Shown one piece after another: positions 9,324 through 18,651 of a DNA stretch of 64,000 nucleotides. Each line of letters opens with the position of its first letter. Within the stretch, counting starts at the first letter, position 1. Below the pieces are notes generated by a model. That model saw only the letters and a list, made by a program, of their open reading frames with translations, was not told where the DNA came from and made no database searches. A program made the position numbers and the translations under genes. The DNA is from Actinomadura luteofluorescens (lineage in GTDB: Bacteria > Actinomycetota > Actinomycetes > Streptosporangiales > Streptosporangiaceae): contig NZ_JACCBA010000001.1 in assembly GCF_013409365.1 (NCBI RefSeq), positions 4,278,001 to 4,342,000 of the forward strand. Direction: 5' to 3'.

Positions 9324-9986
9324 ATGTCCGTGCAGGCCATCGTGTTCGACCTGGACGGCGTCCTGATCGACTCCGAGCCGGTGTGGGAGGAGGTGCGGCG
9401 CGGCTACGTCGCCGAGCGCGGCGGGCGCTGGCTGCCCGACACCCAGGACCGGCTCATGGGCATGAGCACCGAGGAGTGGGCGGACTACATCGCCACCGAC
9501 CTCGTCGACGGCGTCACGGCCGAGGAGGTCGCCTACGAGGTGGTCGACCGGATGTCGCAGCGGTACGTAGACGGGCCGCCCCTGCTGCCGGGCGCCGAGG
9601 ACGCCGTCCGCCGGATGGCCGGGTACCGCCCGCTCGGGCTGGCCAGCTCGTCCCCCCGCGCCCTGATCGACCTCGTGCTCGGGCATCTCGGGGTGGACGG
9701 CCTGTTCCACGCGACCGTGTCGACCGAGGAGGTCGAGAACGGCAAGCCCGCCCCGGACGGCTACCTCACCGTCGCGGCGCGGCTGGAGGTGCCGGCGCGG
9801 GCCTGTGTCGCGATCGAGGACTCCAGCAACGGGCTGCGGTCGGCGCACGCGGCGGGGATGGCGGTGATCGCGATCCCGCGCCCGGCGCACCCGCCGGCGG
9901 CCGACGCGCTGGCGCTGGCCGCGCACGTCGCGAACGGTCTCGACGAGCTCACCCCCGAGCTCGCGGAGGCGGTCGTCCACAGGTGA
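9324..9986 (+). CDS. HAD-superfamily phosphatase (beta-phosphoglucomutase-like)
   Basis: 220 aa. Motif I is IVFDLDGVLIDSEP near the N-terminus (two catalytic Asp), motif II LASSSP, the motif III Lys in NGKPAPDGY, and motif IV CVAIEDSSNG. The order and the alpha-helical cap match the HAD subfamily IA of beta-phosphoglucomutases and small phosphosugar phosphatases. The ATG at 9324 follows GGAGG; an in-frame upstream ATG has no RBS. It acts in the cytosol on a small phosphorylated substrate that the sequence does not identify. Confidence 0.9.
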   Translation: MSVQAIVFDLDGVLIDSEPVWEEVRRGYVAERGGRWLPDTQDRLMGMSTEEWADYIATDLVDGVTAEEVAYEVVDRMSQRYVDGPPLLPGAEDAVRRMAGYRPLGLASSSPRALIDLVLGHLGVDGLFHATVSTEEVENGKPAPDGYLTVAARLEVPARACVAIEDSSNGLRSAHAAGMAVIAIPRPAHPPAADALALAAHVANGLDELTPELAEAVVHR

Positions 9987-10030
9987 AGGTTCCGGGGACG
10001 GGTGTCCGCGGCGGTTCGTAGTATGGCCCG

Positions 10031-11857
10031 GTGACTTCCCCTGAGACCCCGGAGACCCTCGACACCCTGCGGCGCGTGTTCGGCTACGACGCGTTCCGGG
10101 ACGGCCAGCGGGAGATCATCGAGCATGTGGTCGCCGGCGGGGACGCCCTCGTCCTGATGCCGACCGGCGGCGGCAAGTCGCTGTGCTACCAGATCCCGGC
10201 ACTCGTCCGGAAGGGCACCGGCGTCGTCGTCTCGCCCCTCATCGCCCTCATGCAGGACCAGGTGGACGCCCTGCGCGCCCTCGGCGTCCGCGCGGGCTTC
10301 CTCAACTCCACCCAGGACTTCGACGAGCGCCGCGTGGTCGAGGCCCAGTTCACGACGGGCGAGCTCGACCTGCTGTACCTGGCGCCGGAGCGGTTGAAGC
10401 TCGCCGCGACCGTCGACCTGCTCGACCGGGGCGACGTCTCCCTGTTCGCGATCGACGAGGCGCACTGCGTGTCGCAGTGGGGGCACGACTTCCGCCCCGA
10501 CTACCTGACGCTGTCCGGCCTGCACGAACGCTGGCCCGACGTCCCCCGCATCGCGCTCACCGCGACCGCCACCGAGGCCACCCGCGGCGAGATCGCGTCC
10601 CGCCTCCAGCTGGAACAGGCCCGCCACTTCGTGGCGAGCTTCGACCGTCCCAACATCCAGTACCGGATCGAGCCGAAGACCGACGCCAAGCGCCAGCTTC
10701 TGCGCCTGCTCCAGAGCGAGCACAAGGGCGACGCGGGCATCGTCTACTGCCTGTCCCGCAACTCGGTGGAGAAGCACGCCGCGTTCCTGACCGAGAACGG
10801 CATCGAGGCCCTCCCCTACCACGCGGGCCTCGACGCCGGGATCCGCGCCGCGAACCAGGCGCGCTTCCTGCGCGAAGAGGGCCTCGTCATGGTCGCGACC
10901 ATCGCGTTCGGCATGGGCATCGACAAGCCCGACGTCCGCTTCGTCGCCCATCTCGACCTGCCCAAGTCCGTCGAGGGCTACTACCAGGAGACGGGCCGCG
11001 CCGGACGCGACGGCCTCCCGTCCACCGCCTGGCTCGCCTACGGCCTGCAGGACGTCGTCAACCTGCGCAAGATGATCGACGGCGGCGAGGGCGACGCCGC
11101 GCACCGCCGCCGCCAGGGCATGCACCTCGACTCCATGCTCGCCCTCTGCGAGACGGTCGAGTGCCGCCGCGTCCAGCTGCTGAACTACTTCGGCCAGTCC
11201 GGCGAGCCCTGCGGCAACTGCGACACCTGCCTCACACCGCCCGAGACGTGGGACGCGACCGTCCCCGCCCAGAAGGTCCTGTCGACCGTGGTCCGCCTCG
11301 ACCGCGAACGGCGCCAGAAGTTCGGCGCCGGCCACATCGTCGACATCCTCCTCGGCAAGAAGAACGCGAAGGTCATCCAGTTCGACCACGACTCGCTGAA
11401 GGTCTTCGGCATCGGCACCGAACTGCGCGACGTCGAGTGGCGCGGCGTCGTCCGCCAGCTCCTCGCGCAGGGCCTGATCGCGGTGGAGAGCAACCACGGG
11501 ACGCTCGTCCTGACCGACGAGAGCGGCGGCGTGCTGCGCGGCGAGCGCAAGGTGATGATGCGCCGCGAGGCCGAACGCCCCGCCGCGAAGGCGGCGAAGA
11601 CCGCCAAGGCGGCCAAGCCCCAGGTCGAGCTCCCCGCCGAGTCGATGCCGATCTTCGAGCGGCTCCGCGCCTGGCGTGCCGCGACGGCCAAGGAGCAGGG
11701 CGTCCCCGCCTACGTCATCTTCCACGACGCGACCCTGCGCGAGATCGCCACCGCCCTCCCCACCTCCCTGGCGGAACTGGGCCGCGTCAACGGCGTCGGC
11801 GAGAACAAACTCGCCAAGTACGGCGACCAGGTCCTGGAGACCCTGACCTCCGAGTAG
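10031..11857 (+). CDS. recQ: ATP-dependent DNA helicase RecQ
   Basis: 608 aa, usual length for bacterial RecQ. Walker A is [16 protein letters not shown], motif II is [19 protein letters not shown] (DEAH box plus the RecQ aromatic loop), and the helicase C lobe has [15 protein letters not shown]. The zinc-binding RecQ-Ct domain shows the Cys set [11 protein letters not shown] and CGNCDTC, followed by a winged helix. A C-terminal HRDC domain (about 535-605) ends in [18 protein letters not shown]. It unwinds DNA 3'-5' in recombination and repair. The start is a GTG at 10031. Monocistronic. Confidence 0.97.
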   Translation: MTSPETPETLDTLRRVFGYDAFRDGQREIIEHVVAGGDALVLMPTGGGKSLCYQIPALVRKGTGVVVSPLIALMQDQVDALRALGVRAGFLNSTQDFDERRVVEAQFTTGELDLLYLAPERLKLAATVDLLDRGDVSLFAIDEAHCVSQWGHDFRPDYLTLSGLHERWPDVPRIALTATATEATRGEIASRLQLEQARHFVASFDRPNIQYRIEPKTDAKRQLLRLLQSEHKGDAGIVYCLSRNSVEKHAAFLTENGIEALPYHAGLDAGIRAANQARFLREEGLVMVATIAFGMGIDKPDVRFVAHLDLPKSVEGYYQETGRAGRDGLPSTAWLAYGLQDVVNLRKMIDGGEGDAAHRRRQGMHLDSMLALCETVECRRVQLLNYFGQSGEPCGNCDTCLTPPETWDATVPAQKVLSTVVRLDRERRQKFGAGHIVDILLGKKNAKVIQFDHDSLKVFGIGTELRDVEWRGVVRQLLAQGLIAVESNHGTLVLTDESGGVLRGERKVMMRREAERPAAKAAKTAKAAKPQVELPAESMPIFERLRAWRAATAKEQGVPAYVIFHDATLREIATALPTSLAELGRVNGVGENKLAKYGDQVLETLTSE

Positions 11858-11948
11858 AGGCCGTCCCCCGATTCGCCGGTCACCAGACGGCTCCCCTGGT
11901 CACACCGGTGTGTCGCCATCGGGCCCACCACCTGCTCTTTACTCTGTG

Positions 11949-11977
11949 TTTTAACTTGATTACCATCTGTATATGAT
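11949..11977 (+). promoter_or_regulatory. Possible sigma-70-type promoter in an AT-rich patch
   Basis: The segment 11935-11985 is strikingly AT-rich for this genome. It contains TATGAT (11972-11977) with TTTTAA 17 bases upstream (11949-11954). Downstream lies the 21-bp repeat array rather than an obvious gene, so the transcript, if any, is unidentified. Confidence 0.3.
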
Positions 11978-12010
11978 ACGGAAGAGCAAGATCGCCGCCA
12001 GCTCCAGCCC

Positions 12011-12157
12011 GAGTTGGACCGCTCCCGGCACGAGCTGGACCCGCGCCGCAACCAACCTGACCGCCCCGAACACCCACCGGACCCGGCCCGGGACGAGCTG
12101 GACCCGCGCCAGCACAAGTTGGACCGCTCCCGACACCATCTGAGCCCCCGGCGCCGC
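12011..12157. repeat. 21-bp tandem repeat array (7 units)
   Basis: Seven consecutive 21-base units run from 12011 to 12157, each a variant of GAGCTGGACCCGCGCCNNCAC. Because 21 is divisible by three, frames stay open on both strands: the plus strand gives heptads of the type LDRSRHE/LDPRRNQ (no clear start), another plus frame from an ATG at 11973 gives SWTAPGT/SWTRAAT heptads, and the minus strand gives hydrophobic VQLVPGA-like heptads. No frame has a convincing start with a ribosome-binding site, so I list the array as a repeat rather than a gene. Confidence 0.75.
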
Positions 12158-12405
12158 CTGGACGCACGGCATCCCGAGAGCGGCAAGACGCGCCCCTGAT
12201 GGTGGCGGCTCGAAGCACCCGACGAAGGCCCAGAGCAAGACCACAAGGGGCCAGAAGACTCCTGCCCAGCCATATTCAGCCAGGCCGACTGACCACGGCT
12301 CCTATCTGCACATCTCGCGCTCAGGAGCTCCCGCCGATCAGGATTTCGTGCCGATCAGGCCGGGCCACGGAGCAGGCTCACGCCCCTCAGAGGACACGTG
12401 CGTGC

Positions 12406-12473
12406 CAGAGGCCCGTGCCCGTCGGAGGCCCGCGCCGGTCAGAGGCCCGTGCCCGCCAGGGGGTCTTGCGTGT
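12406..12473. repeat. 17-bp tandem repeat
   Basis: Three close copies of CAGAGGCCCGTGCCCGT and a fourth diverged copy lie head to tail, upstream of the secreted-protein gene. The 17-base period breaks any reading frame, so it is non-coding. Confidence 0.55.
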
Positions 12474-12578
12474 TGGGAGGGCGTGCCGGTTGGGGGTGGG
12501 TGGGGTTCGGGGAACTCTCAGGGTTCTCCCAGGGTTCCGTGTGGGCTTCTGCCAGGCGCGGCCGCTTACATGTGCGGC

Positions 12579-13040
12579 ATGCGAAACAACCGGAAGACGA
12601 TCGCGGCCGGGGCCGGTGCCGCCGGGCTGCTCGGGCTCGGCCTCTACTTCTCCGTCCCCGCCTTCGCCGACGACCCCGCCCCCTCCCCCTCGCCCACGGC
12701 GCATGCGGGCCACGGCCAACCCGGCAAGGGGCACCCGTTCCGCCGGGCGCGCGCGCTGCGCGGCGTCCACGGTGAGGCCACCGTGAAGCGCAAGGACGGG
12801 TTCCACCTCGCCACCTGGCAGCGCGGCAAGATCACCGCTGTCTCGGCGACCGGGGTGACCGTTCGCAGCGACGACGGCGTCTCCTGGACGTGGACGTCCG
12901 ACGGCAAGACCCGCGTCCGCAAGAACGGCGAGAAGTCGTCACTCAAGGGACTGGCCGGCGGCGACCAGGTGCTCGTCGCCGGGGAGCGCTCCGGCGGCAC
13001 GCGGACCGCGCGCCTGATCCGCGTCCCCAAGCACCGCTAG
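12579..13040 (+). CDS. Secreted small beta-rich protein (DUF5666-like)
   Basis: 153 aa from the ATG at 12579. An N-terminal signal sequence (MRNNRKTIAAGAGAAGLLGL... ending near AFA-DD) is followed by a Pro/Ser/His linker and a domain with GKITAVSATGVTVRSDDG and GDQVLVAGE, the small beta-barrel repeat seen in DUF5666-type proteins. An in-frame ATG at 12570 would add three residues. There is no good Shine-Dalgarno. The gene lies 87 bases upstream of a two-component system in the same direction and may be its target or sensor accessory; that link is inference. Confidence 0.8.
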   Translation: MRNNRKTIAAGAGAAGLLGLGLYFSVPAFADDPAPSPSPTAHAGHGQPGKGHPFRRARALRGVHGEATVKRKDGFHLATWQRGKITAVSATGVTVRSDDGVSWTWTSDGKTRVRKNGEKSSLKGLAGGDQVLVAGERSGGTRTARLIRVPKHR

Positions 13041-13127
13041 TCCACCGGCGCCCCCACGCCGGGTAGTTTCGGGCGGTAGGCCTGATGTGCGGGCGCGGAC
13101 CCTGCGAGGGAGCGAGTTGCGGAGCCG

Positions 13128-13811
13128 ATGAGCGAGACCCGGCGGGTCCTCGTCGTGGACGACGAGGCCAACATCCGTGACCTCATCGAGGTCGCGCTGC
13201 GCTTCCACGGCTTCGCGACCGCCACCGCCGGCACGGGCGAGGAGGCGCTCGGGGCCGTCCGCGAGGCGCGGCCCGACCTCGTCCTGCTGGACGTCATGCT
13301 GCCCGACCTGGACGGATTCGAGGTGTGCCGGCGGCTGCGGGCGGACGGCGACCAGGTCCCGGTGATCTTCCTGACCGCGCGGGACACGCCGTCCGACACC
13401 GTCACGGGCCTCACGCTCGGCGGTGACGACTATGTCACCAAGCCGTTCTCGATCGAGGCGCTGATCGCCCGGGTGCGGGCCGTCCTGCGCCGGACGGCCC
13501 CGCCGGAGCCCTCCGCGGGGCCCGTGCTGCGCGTCGCCGACCTCGAACTCGACGAGGCGCACTGGACGGTGCGGCGCGGCGGCGTGCCCGTCGAACTGTC
13601 CCCGACCGAGTTCCGGCTGCTCGCCTACCTGATGCGCAACGCGGGCATGGTGCTCTCCCGCGCCCAGCTCCTCGACGGGGTGTGGGGCTGGGACCACGGC
13701 AACCCGCAGGTCGTGGAGACCTACATCAGCTACCTGCGCCGCAAGCTTGACCCGCTCGGCACCCCGCTCATCCACACCCAGCGCGGGGTGGGTTACGCGC
13801 TGCGGCCATGA
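13128..13811 (+). CDS. OmpR/PhoB-family response regulator
   Basis: 227 aa. The N-terminal receiver has the acidic pair VVDDEAN, the phosphoacceptor Asp55 in LLDVMLPDLDG, Thr in FLTARD and Lys in YVTKPFS. The C-terminal winged helix (about 130-227) has the OmpR signature ELSPTEFRLLAYLMRN and ends YLRRKLDPLGTPLIHTQRGV. It is a cytosolic DNA-binding regulator, and its stop overlaps the start of the partner kinase by four bases (ATGA), so the pair is co-translated. Confidence 0.96.
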   Translation: MSETRRVLVVDDEANIRDLIEVALRFHGFATATAGTGEEALGAVREARPDLVLLDVMLPDLDGFEVCRRLRADGDQVPVIFLTARDTPSDTVTGLTLGGDDYVTKPFSIEALIARVRAVLRRTAPPEPSAGPVLRVADLELDEAHWTVRRGGVPVELSPTEFRLLAYLMRNAGMVLSRAQLLDGVWGWDHGNPQVVETYISYLRRKLDPLGTPLIHTQRGVGYALRP

Positions 13812-15136
13812 CGCTCAACGCCCGGCTGCTCACCGGCCTGCTCGCGATCACCACCGCCGGGCTGGCGATCATGGGCCTGGTCAGCGCGCTCGTCCTGAAC
13901 GGGTACCTGATGCACCGCGTGGACGGCCAGCTCCAGGCCACCCGCGACCGCGCCGTGACGCGCCTGCTGCGTCCCGGCCTGCCCGAGCAGGGCGTCGCCC
14001 CCGCGCAGTTCGTGGTGCTGGCCGTCGGCCCGGCGGGGCGGGTCCGCGTCCTCAGCGGCGACGCGCCCGCGCCCGAGCGGGCCGTCCGCGAGGTGCAGCG
14101 GCTGGGCAGGGACGAGCTGGCCGCCCGCGCCCGCGGCCTCGAACCGTTCTCCCTCCCCGGACTGCGCGCGGTGGCGCGTCCCTGGCGGGGCGGCGTCGTC
14201 GTCGTGGCGTCTCCCCTCACCGAGATCCACGCGGCGGTGCGCAACCTCGTGCTGTCGGAGATCGCGACGGCCGCCCTGCTGCTCGCCGTCCTGCTCGTGC
14301 TCGGCCGGTGGCTCATCCGCCGCGGCCTGCTGCCGCTGAGCCGGATGGCCGCGACCGCGCACGCCATCACGGCGGGCGGCGACCTGCGCGCCCGCATGCC
14401 CGGCCCCGGGCAGCGCACCGAGGTGGCCCGTCTCGCGTCCGCCGTCAATGTGATGCTGGAGCGGATCGAGCAGGCGTTCTGGGCGCGCAGCCGCTCCGAG
14501 GCGCGCGTCCGCGAGTTCGCGGCGGACGCGTCCCACGAGCTGCGCACGCCGCTCACGGCCATCCAGGGCTACGCGGAGCTGTACCGGCACGGCGCGCTCG
14601 GCCCGGACGAGCTGCCCGACGCGATGCGCCGCATCGAAGAGGAGGCACGCCGGATGAACAGTCTCGTCACCGACCTCCTCGAACTCGCGCGTCTCGACCG
14701 TGAGGCGTCCCTGCACCCCGTCCGCACCGACCTCGTCGCCCTCGCTCGCGACGCCGTGGCCGACGCGACCGCGGCCGCCCCCGACCGTCCCATCGTGCTG
14801 GACGCCCCCGACACTTTGACGGCGACCGTCGACGAGGCCCGCGTCCGCCAGGTCTTCGCCAACCTCCTGGCCAACGTGCGGGCCCACACCCCGCCCGGAA
14901 CGCCCGCGACCGTCCGCCTTGCGCCCGGCCTGATCGAGGTGGCGGACGAGGGGCCCGGCATGTCCCCGGAAGACGCCGCGCGCGCCTTCGAGCGCTTCCA
15001 CAGGGGTACTCAGGGCGGCACCGGCCTGGGCCTTCCGATCGTCGCCGCCATCGCCGCCGCCCATGGCGGACGCGCCGAACTGCTCTCCGAACCCTCCAAG
15101 GGGACGATCGTCCGCATCACGCTGGGTTCCCACTGA
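13808..15136 (+). CDS. Membrane sensor histidine kinase
   Basis: 442 aa. TM1 is near 10-35 and TM2 near 155-180, flanking an extracytoplasmic sensor region; a HAMP segment follows. The HisKA motif FAADASHELRTPLTAIQGYA carries His243. The HATPase domain has the N box VFANLLANVRAHTP, the G1 box ADEGPGMS and the G2 box GTGLGLPIV. It autophosphorylates and passes phosphate to the regulator encoded just upstream. The signal is unknown; the secreted protein upstream is a candidate partner. Confidence 0.95.
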   Translation: MTLNARLLTGLLAITTAGLAIMGLVSALVLNGYLMHRVDGQLQATRDRAVTRLLRPGLPEQGVAPAQFVVLAVGPAGRVRVLSGDAPAPERAVREVQRLGRDELAARARGLEPFSLPGLRAVARPWRGGVVVVASPLTEIHAAVRNLVLSEIATAALLLAVLLVLGRWLIRRGLLPLSRMAATAHAITAGGDLRARMPGPGQRTEVARLASAVNVMLERIEQAFWARSRSEARVREFAADASHELRTPLTAIQGYAELYRHGALGPDELPDAMRRIEEEARRMNSLVTDLLELARLDREASLHPVRTDLVALARDAVADATAAAPDRPIVLDAPDTLTATVDEARVRQVFANLLANVRAHTPPGTPATVRLAPGLIEVADEGPGMSPEDAARAFERFHRGTQGGTGLGLPIVAAIAAAHGGRAELLSEPSKGTIVRITLGSH

Positions 15137-15215
15137 GCGGGACATCCCGGTACCGCCCGGGGGCGCCGTCCTGCACAGTCCGAAGGTCGGCTTCCCGAAC
15201 CGAAGGAACCCCGGT

Positions 15216-16184
15216 ATGGCGGGCTGGAGTCATCGGTACGCGCGAATCAACGGCCTGGACGTCCACTACGTGGAGCAGGGCGAGGGGCCGCTCGTCGTCC
15301 TCCTGCACGGCTTCCCGCACATCTGGTTCAGCTGGCGCCACCAGATCGGGCCCATCGCCGACGCCGGTTTCCGTGTCGTCGCGCCCGACATGCGCGGTAT
15401 GGGACACACCGGCGGCCCCCGGGACCACCGCGAGTACGACGTCGACCGGATCGTGGGCGATCTCACCGGCCTCCTCGACCACCTCGGCGAGGAGAAGGCC
15501 GTCTTCAGCGGCCTGGACTTCGGCCTGTTCGCCGCCTACGACCTCGCCTACCACCACCCGGACCGCGTCGCCGCGATCATCGGCCTGGAGAACCCGTTCT
15601 TCACGCCGAGCGACGAGTCGCCCCTGACGCTCGCCGCCCGCCAGGCCAGGCGCCACTTCAACCACATCCACTACTTCGCCGAGCCGGGCGTCGCCGACCG
15701 CGACCTCGCCGCCGCGCCCCGCGAGTTCCTGCGCAAGGTCTTCTACGCGCTGTCCAGCGACTACCACTACCTCGACGTCTGGCGGCAGCCTCCGGGAACG
15801 TCCTATCTCGACGCCCTCCCTGAGACGCCACCGCTCCCATGGACGTGGCTGACCGAACCGGAACTGGAGTTCTACGTCGACGCCTACAGCCGCAGCGGCT
15901 TCACCGGCGGGCTCAACTGGTACCGGGCGATGGACCTCTCCTGGGAGTACCGCAAGTCCTACGGCGACCGGAAGAACCCCGTCCCGTACTACTTCATCGG
16001 CAGCGAGCAGGACGCCGATCTCGAGGGCTGGCACGGCGACGACCCCCTGAACAAGCTCGGCGATCATCACGCCGATGTCCGCGGCGTCCGAATGATCAAG
16101 CAGGCCGGCCACATGACGCAGATGGAGAGGCCCGCCGAGACCACGGCGGCGATGCTCGGATTCCTCACGGGGAGCGACAGGTGA
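15216..16184 (+). CDS. Alpha/beta hydrolase, epoxide-hydrolase-like
   Basis: 322 aa from the ATG at 15216, behind GAAGGAA. The fold is clear: oxyanion motif HGFPHIWFSWRHQI, nucleophile elbow SGLDFGLFAAY with Asp as nucleophile (as in epoxide hydrolases and haloalkane dehalogenases rather than Ser esterases), and the catalytic His in KQAGHMTQMERP. A cap domain lies about 140-240. The stop overlaps the GTG start of an SDR gene, so the two enzymes are probably a catabolic or detoxifying pair. The substrate is unknown. Confidence 0.88.
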   Translation: MAGWSHRYARINGLDVHYVEQGEGPLVVLLHGFPHIWFSWRHQIGPIADAGFRVVAPDMRGMGHTGGPRDHREYDVDRIVGDLTGLLDHLGEEKAVFSGLDFGLFAAYDLAYHHPDRVAAIIGLENPFFTPSDESPLTLAARQARRHFNHIHYFAEPGVADRDLAAAPREFLRKVFYALSSDYHYLDVWRQPPGTSYLDALPETPPLPWTWLTEPELEFYVDAYSRSGFTGGLNWYRAMDLSWEYRKSYGDRKNPVPYYFIGSEQDADLEGWHGDDPLNKLGDHHADVRGVRMIKQAGHMTQMERPAETTAAMLGFLTGSDR

Positions 16185-17044
16185 GCCTGACCGAAGACCG
16201 GATCGTCGTGGTCACCGGTGCCAGCCGCGGCGCCGGGAAGGGCATCGCGCTGGCCCTCGGCGCGACCGGCGCGACCGTGTACGTGACGGGCCGGACCCGC
16301 GCCGAGGGCGACGCCGGCCTCCCCGGCACGGTCTTCGCCACGGCCGAGGAGATCGGCGCCCGCGGCGGCACCGGCGTGCCCGTGATCTGCGACCACTCCG
16401 ACGACGCGCAGGTCGCGGACCTGTTCTCGCGGGTGGAGCGCGAGCACGGCAGGCTGGACATTCTCGTCAACAACGCCTTCACGATCCCGGACGGCCTCAC
16501 CCGCGAAGGGCCGTTCTGGGAGAAGCCGCTGGCGCTCCAGAGCATGTTCGACGTGGGGATGCGCTCCGCCTACGTCGCCAGTTACCACGCCGCTCCGCTG
16601 CTGGTCAGGAACAAGGCGGGCCTCGTCGTCAACACCTCGTCCTTCGGCGGGCGCTGCTACATGCACGGTCCCGCCTACGGCGCGGGAAAGGCCGCCGTCG
16701 ACAAGATGGCGCACGACATGGCGGTCGATTTCGAGCCCTTCAACGTCGCCGTCATCTCGCTGTGGATGGGTCTGCTGAAGACCGAACGGAACAAGGCGCT
16801 TTTCGAGGGCGTCCCCGACCGGTACAGGTCGTTCGCCGCGGGGGCCGAGTCCGCCGAGTTCAGCGGACGGGTGATCGACGCGCTCGCCCGGCACCCGGAG
16901 TTCATGCGGTGGAGCGGGCAGGTCCACATCGGGGCCGAGCTCGGCGCCGAGCTGGGCGTGGTGGACGTCGACGGCAGCAGCCCCCGCTCGCACCGCGGGC
17001 ACCTCGGCGACCCGCCCACCTTCAGCCCCGCCGTCGTCAAGTAG
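16181..17044 (+). CDS. Short-chain dehydrogenase/reductase
   Basis: 287 aa from a GTG at 16181 overlapping the upstream stop. The Rossmann dinucleotide motif is TGASRGAGKGIALALG, NNA appears in DILVNNAFT, and the active-site Ser and YxxxK are in NTSSFGG and YGAGKAAVDKMA. The length, and the C-terminal region with the KTERN and HPEF segments, resemble DHRS1-like SDRs. NAD(P)-dependent oxidoreductase in the cytosol; the substrate is unknown but is probably linked to the co-transcribed hydrolase. Confidence 0.92.
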   Translation: MSLTEDRIVVVTGASRGAGKGIALALGATGATVYVTGRTRAEGDAGLPGTVFATAEEIGARGGTGVPVICDHSDDAQVADLFSRVEREHGRLDILVNNAFTIPDGLTREGPFWEKPLALQSMFDVGMRSAYVASYHAAPLLVRNKAGLVVNTSSFGGRCYMHGPAYGAGKAAVDKMAHDMAVDFEPFNVAVISLWMGLLKTERNKALFEGVPDRYRSFAAGAESAEFSGRVIDALARHPEFMRWSGQVHIGAELGAELGVVDVDGSSPRSHRGHLGDPPTFSPAVVK

Positions 17045-17391
17045 TCGGCAACGCCTTCCCCAAGGCTTTCCCGTTCAACCGATCCGCAATTCAGCAGGAT
17101 CCTTTTATTCGCCCCGCATATCTCCTGCGCGATGCAAACGTCTCTCCATGTCGCGGGACTGCCTGACGCCCTGGTCATCGCGGTGGCTGCGATTACTGGA
17201 GATACGCCGGAAATGTCCCGCGAAAGGGCACCTGACCTGACGCGCACGCGGAGTTATGATCCACAACAGGGCCGAGGAGATAACGGTCCCATCCGGGACG
17301 TCCGGACGTCCGTTGTCCGCATTCCTTCGTCCATCCCTGTCCGGCCGAGACCGTGCGAGACAAGGCGATGGGACTCCAGCGAGGAGGCACC
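17045..17391. other. Intergenic region upstream of the acetate transporter
   Basis: No gene is supported in these 347 bases. Around 17100-17280 the sequence is moderately AT-rich and includes TATGAT (about 17254-17259), a possible -10. Near 17297-17316 there is a CGGACGTCCGGACGTCCG direct/palindromic motif, a candidate operator for the downstream transporter. Confidence 0.4.
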
Positions 17392-18030
17392 ATGACCCAC
17401 GTCGAGCAAGAGCCCGCCCCGCCCGCCCCGCACGCTCCGTCCGCGATCGCCGACCCGGCGCCCCTGGGCCTTGCGGCCTTCGCCCTGACCACGTTCCTGC
17501 TGTCCGTCAAGAACGCCGCGTGGACCGACGGCACCGACGCCTGGCTGGGCTACGCCCTCGCCTACGGCGGCATCGTCCAGATCCTGGCCGGCATGTGGGA
17601 GTTCCGCAATCGCAACGTGTTCGGCGCGACGGCCTTCTCGTCCTACGGCGGCTTCTGGCTCGGCCTCGGCCTGTACGTCGTCCTGATCGCCGGTGAGGCG
17701 ACCCCCGCCCAGGAGGCCAACGACCTCGGCTGGATCCTCCTCGCCTTCGCGATCTTCAACACCTACATGATGCTCTGGGCGACCCAGGTCAACCAGGCCG
17801 TCCTGGCGGTGTTCGTCGCCCTGGAGGCCACGGAGATCATCCTTTTCATCGGGAACTTCGCCACCAGCGAGACCACGGTCAAGATCGGCGGCTATCTCGG
17901 CGTCCTCACCGCCGTATGCGCCTGGTACGCCTCCGCCGCCGGGATCATCAACGGCATGACGGGCCGCACCCTGCTCGGCGTCGGCAAGCCGCTCAGGCAC
18001 CGCCTGGTCTCCGGAACCGAAACCCACTGA
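17392..18030 (+). CDS. Acetate uptake transporter (GPR1/FUN34/YaaH family)
   Basis: 212 aa with six hydrophobic segments. The family signature (usually NPAPLGL) appears as DPAPLGLAAFALTTFLLS before TM1, and the conserved MWEFRNRNVFGATAFSSYGGFW loop is present. Members (SatP/YaaH) import acetate and succinate with protons. The ATG at 17392 follows GAGGAGG with ideal spacing, so the upstream in-frame start is not used. Monocistronic with a long promoter region. Confidence 0.95.
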   Translation: MTHVEQEPAPPAPHAPSAIADPAPLGLAAFALTTFLLSVKNAAWTDGTDAWLGYALAYGGIVQILAGMWEFRNRNVFGATAFSSYGGFWLGLGLYVVLIAGEATPAQEANDLGWILLAFAIFNTYMMLWATQVNQAVLAVFVALEATEIILFIGNFATSETTVKIGGYLGVLTAVCAWYASAAGIINGMTGRTLLGVGKPLRHRLVSGTETH

Positions 18031-18076
18031 CCCGGGCGGCGGGGTCCTCCTTCTCGGGCCGGACCGCGGACGGCGC

Positions 18077-18082
18077 TAGAGT
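18077..18082 (+). promoter_or_regulatory. Likely -10 box for a leaderless transcript
   Basis: TAGAGT lies six bases before the GTG at 18089, the arrangement typical of leaderless actinobacterial genes; there is no Shine-Dalgarno upstream of that GTG. Confidence 0.5.
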
Positions 18083-18088
18083 GGCGTC

Positions 18089-18631
18089 GTGGCCCCCCGT
18101 TCGGAAGACCTGGCGCGCCTCGTCGGCGACGACGACCGTGACACCGCGGCGCAGCGCCTGCGGGACGCGTACGCGACCGGGCACCTCACGCATGAGGAGA
18201 TGGAGGAGCGCCTCGACCAGGTGCTCACCGCCAGAACCCACGGCGACCTCGCGGCGCCCCTGGCCTCGCTCCCGGACGTGGACGCGGGCACCACGTCCAC
18301 GATCGGCGCGGCCACCGGACGGATCAAGCGCCGCGGCGCCTGGCGCGTGCCGCGCTCCCTCAAGGTCGAGTCCGCCTTCGGCAAGGTGCGCCTGGACCTG
18401 TCCAAGGCGATCATCGAGCACCCCGTGGTCGACATCGAACTGCAGGTCGGCACCGGCCGGGCCAAGATCACCGTCCCGCGGGACGCGATCGTCGAGCTCG
18501 ACGGCCTGCACACCGGGCTCAAGGACGCGCGCTACACCCCGCGCCGTCCCGCCCGTCCCGGCGGTCCCAAGATCCGCATCACCGGCACCATGGGCTTGGG
18601 CCGCCTGAAGATCAACCACGCCCGCCGCTGA
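18089..18631 (+). CDS. DUF1707 (SHOCT-like) domain protein
   Basis: 180 aa. The N-terminal ~55 residues (RLRDAYATGHLTHEEMEERL) are a textbook DUF1707 domain, a short helical module common in actinobacterial membrane or regulatory proteins. The remainder is a beta-rich domain (KVESAFGKVRLDLSKAII) like the cell-wall-active antibiotic response domain found with DUF1707. No membrane segment is seen. Probably leaderless. Function unknown; it ends 20 bases from the convergent MFS gene. Confidence 0.88.
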   Translation: MAPRSEDLARLVGDDDRDTAAQRLRDAYATGHLTHEEMEERLDQVLTARTHGDLAAPLASLPDVDAGTTSTIGAATGRIKRRGAWRVPRSLKVESAFGKVRLDLSKAIIEHPVVDIELQVGTGRAKITVPRDAIVELDGLHTGLKDARYTPRRPARPGGPKIRITGTMGLGRLKINHARR

Positions 18632-18651
18632 CACCGCCGCGCTGACGACCG

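Noticed and set aside
11960..12244. Minus-strand hydrophobic repeat protein across the 21-bp array
   Set aside because: Open only because the period is divisible by three; no ribosome-binding site or non-repeat domain supports it.
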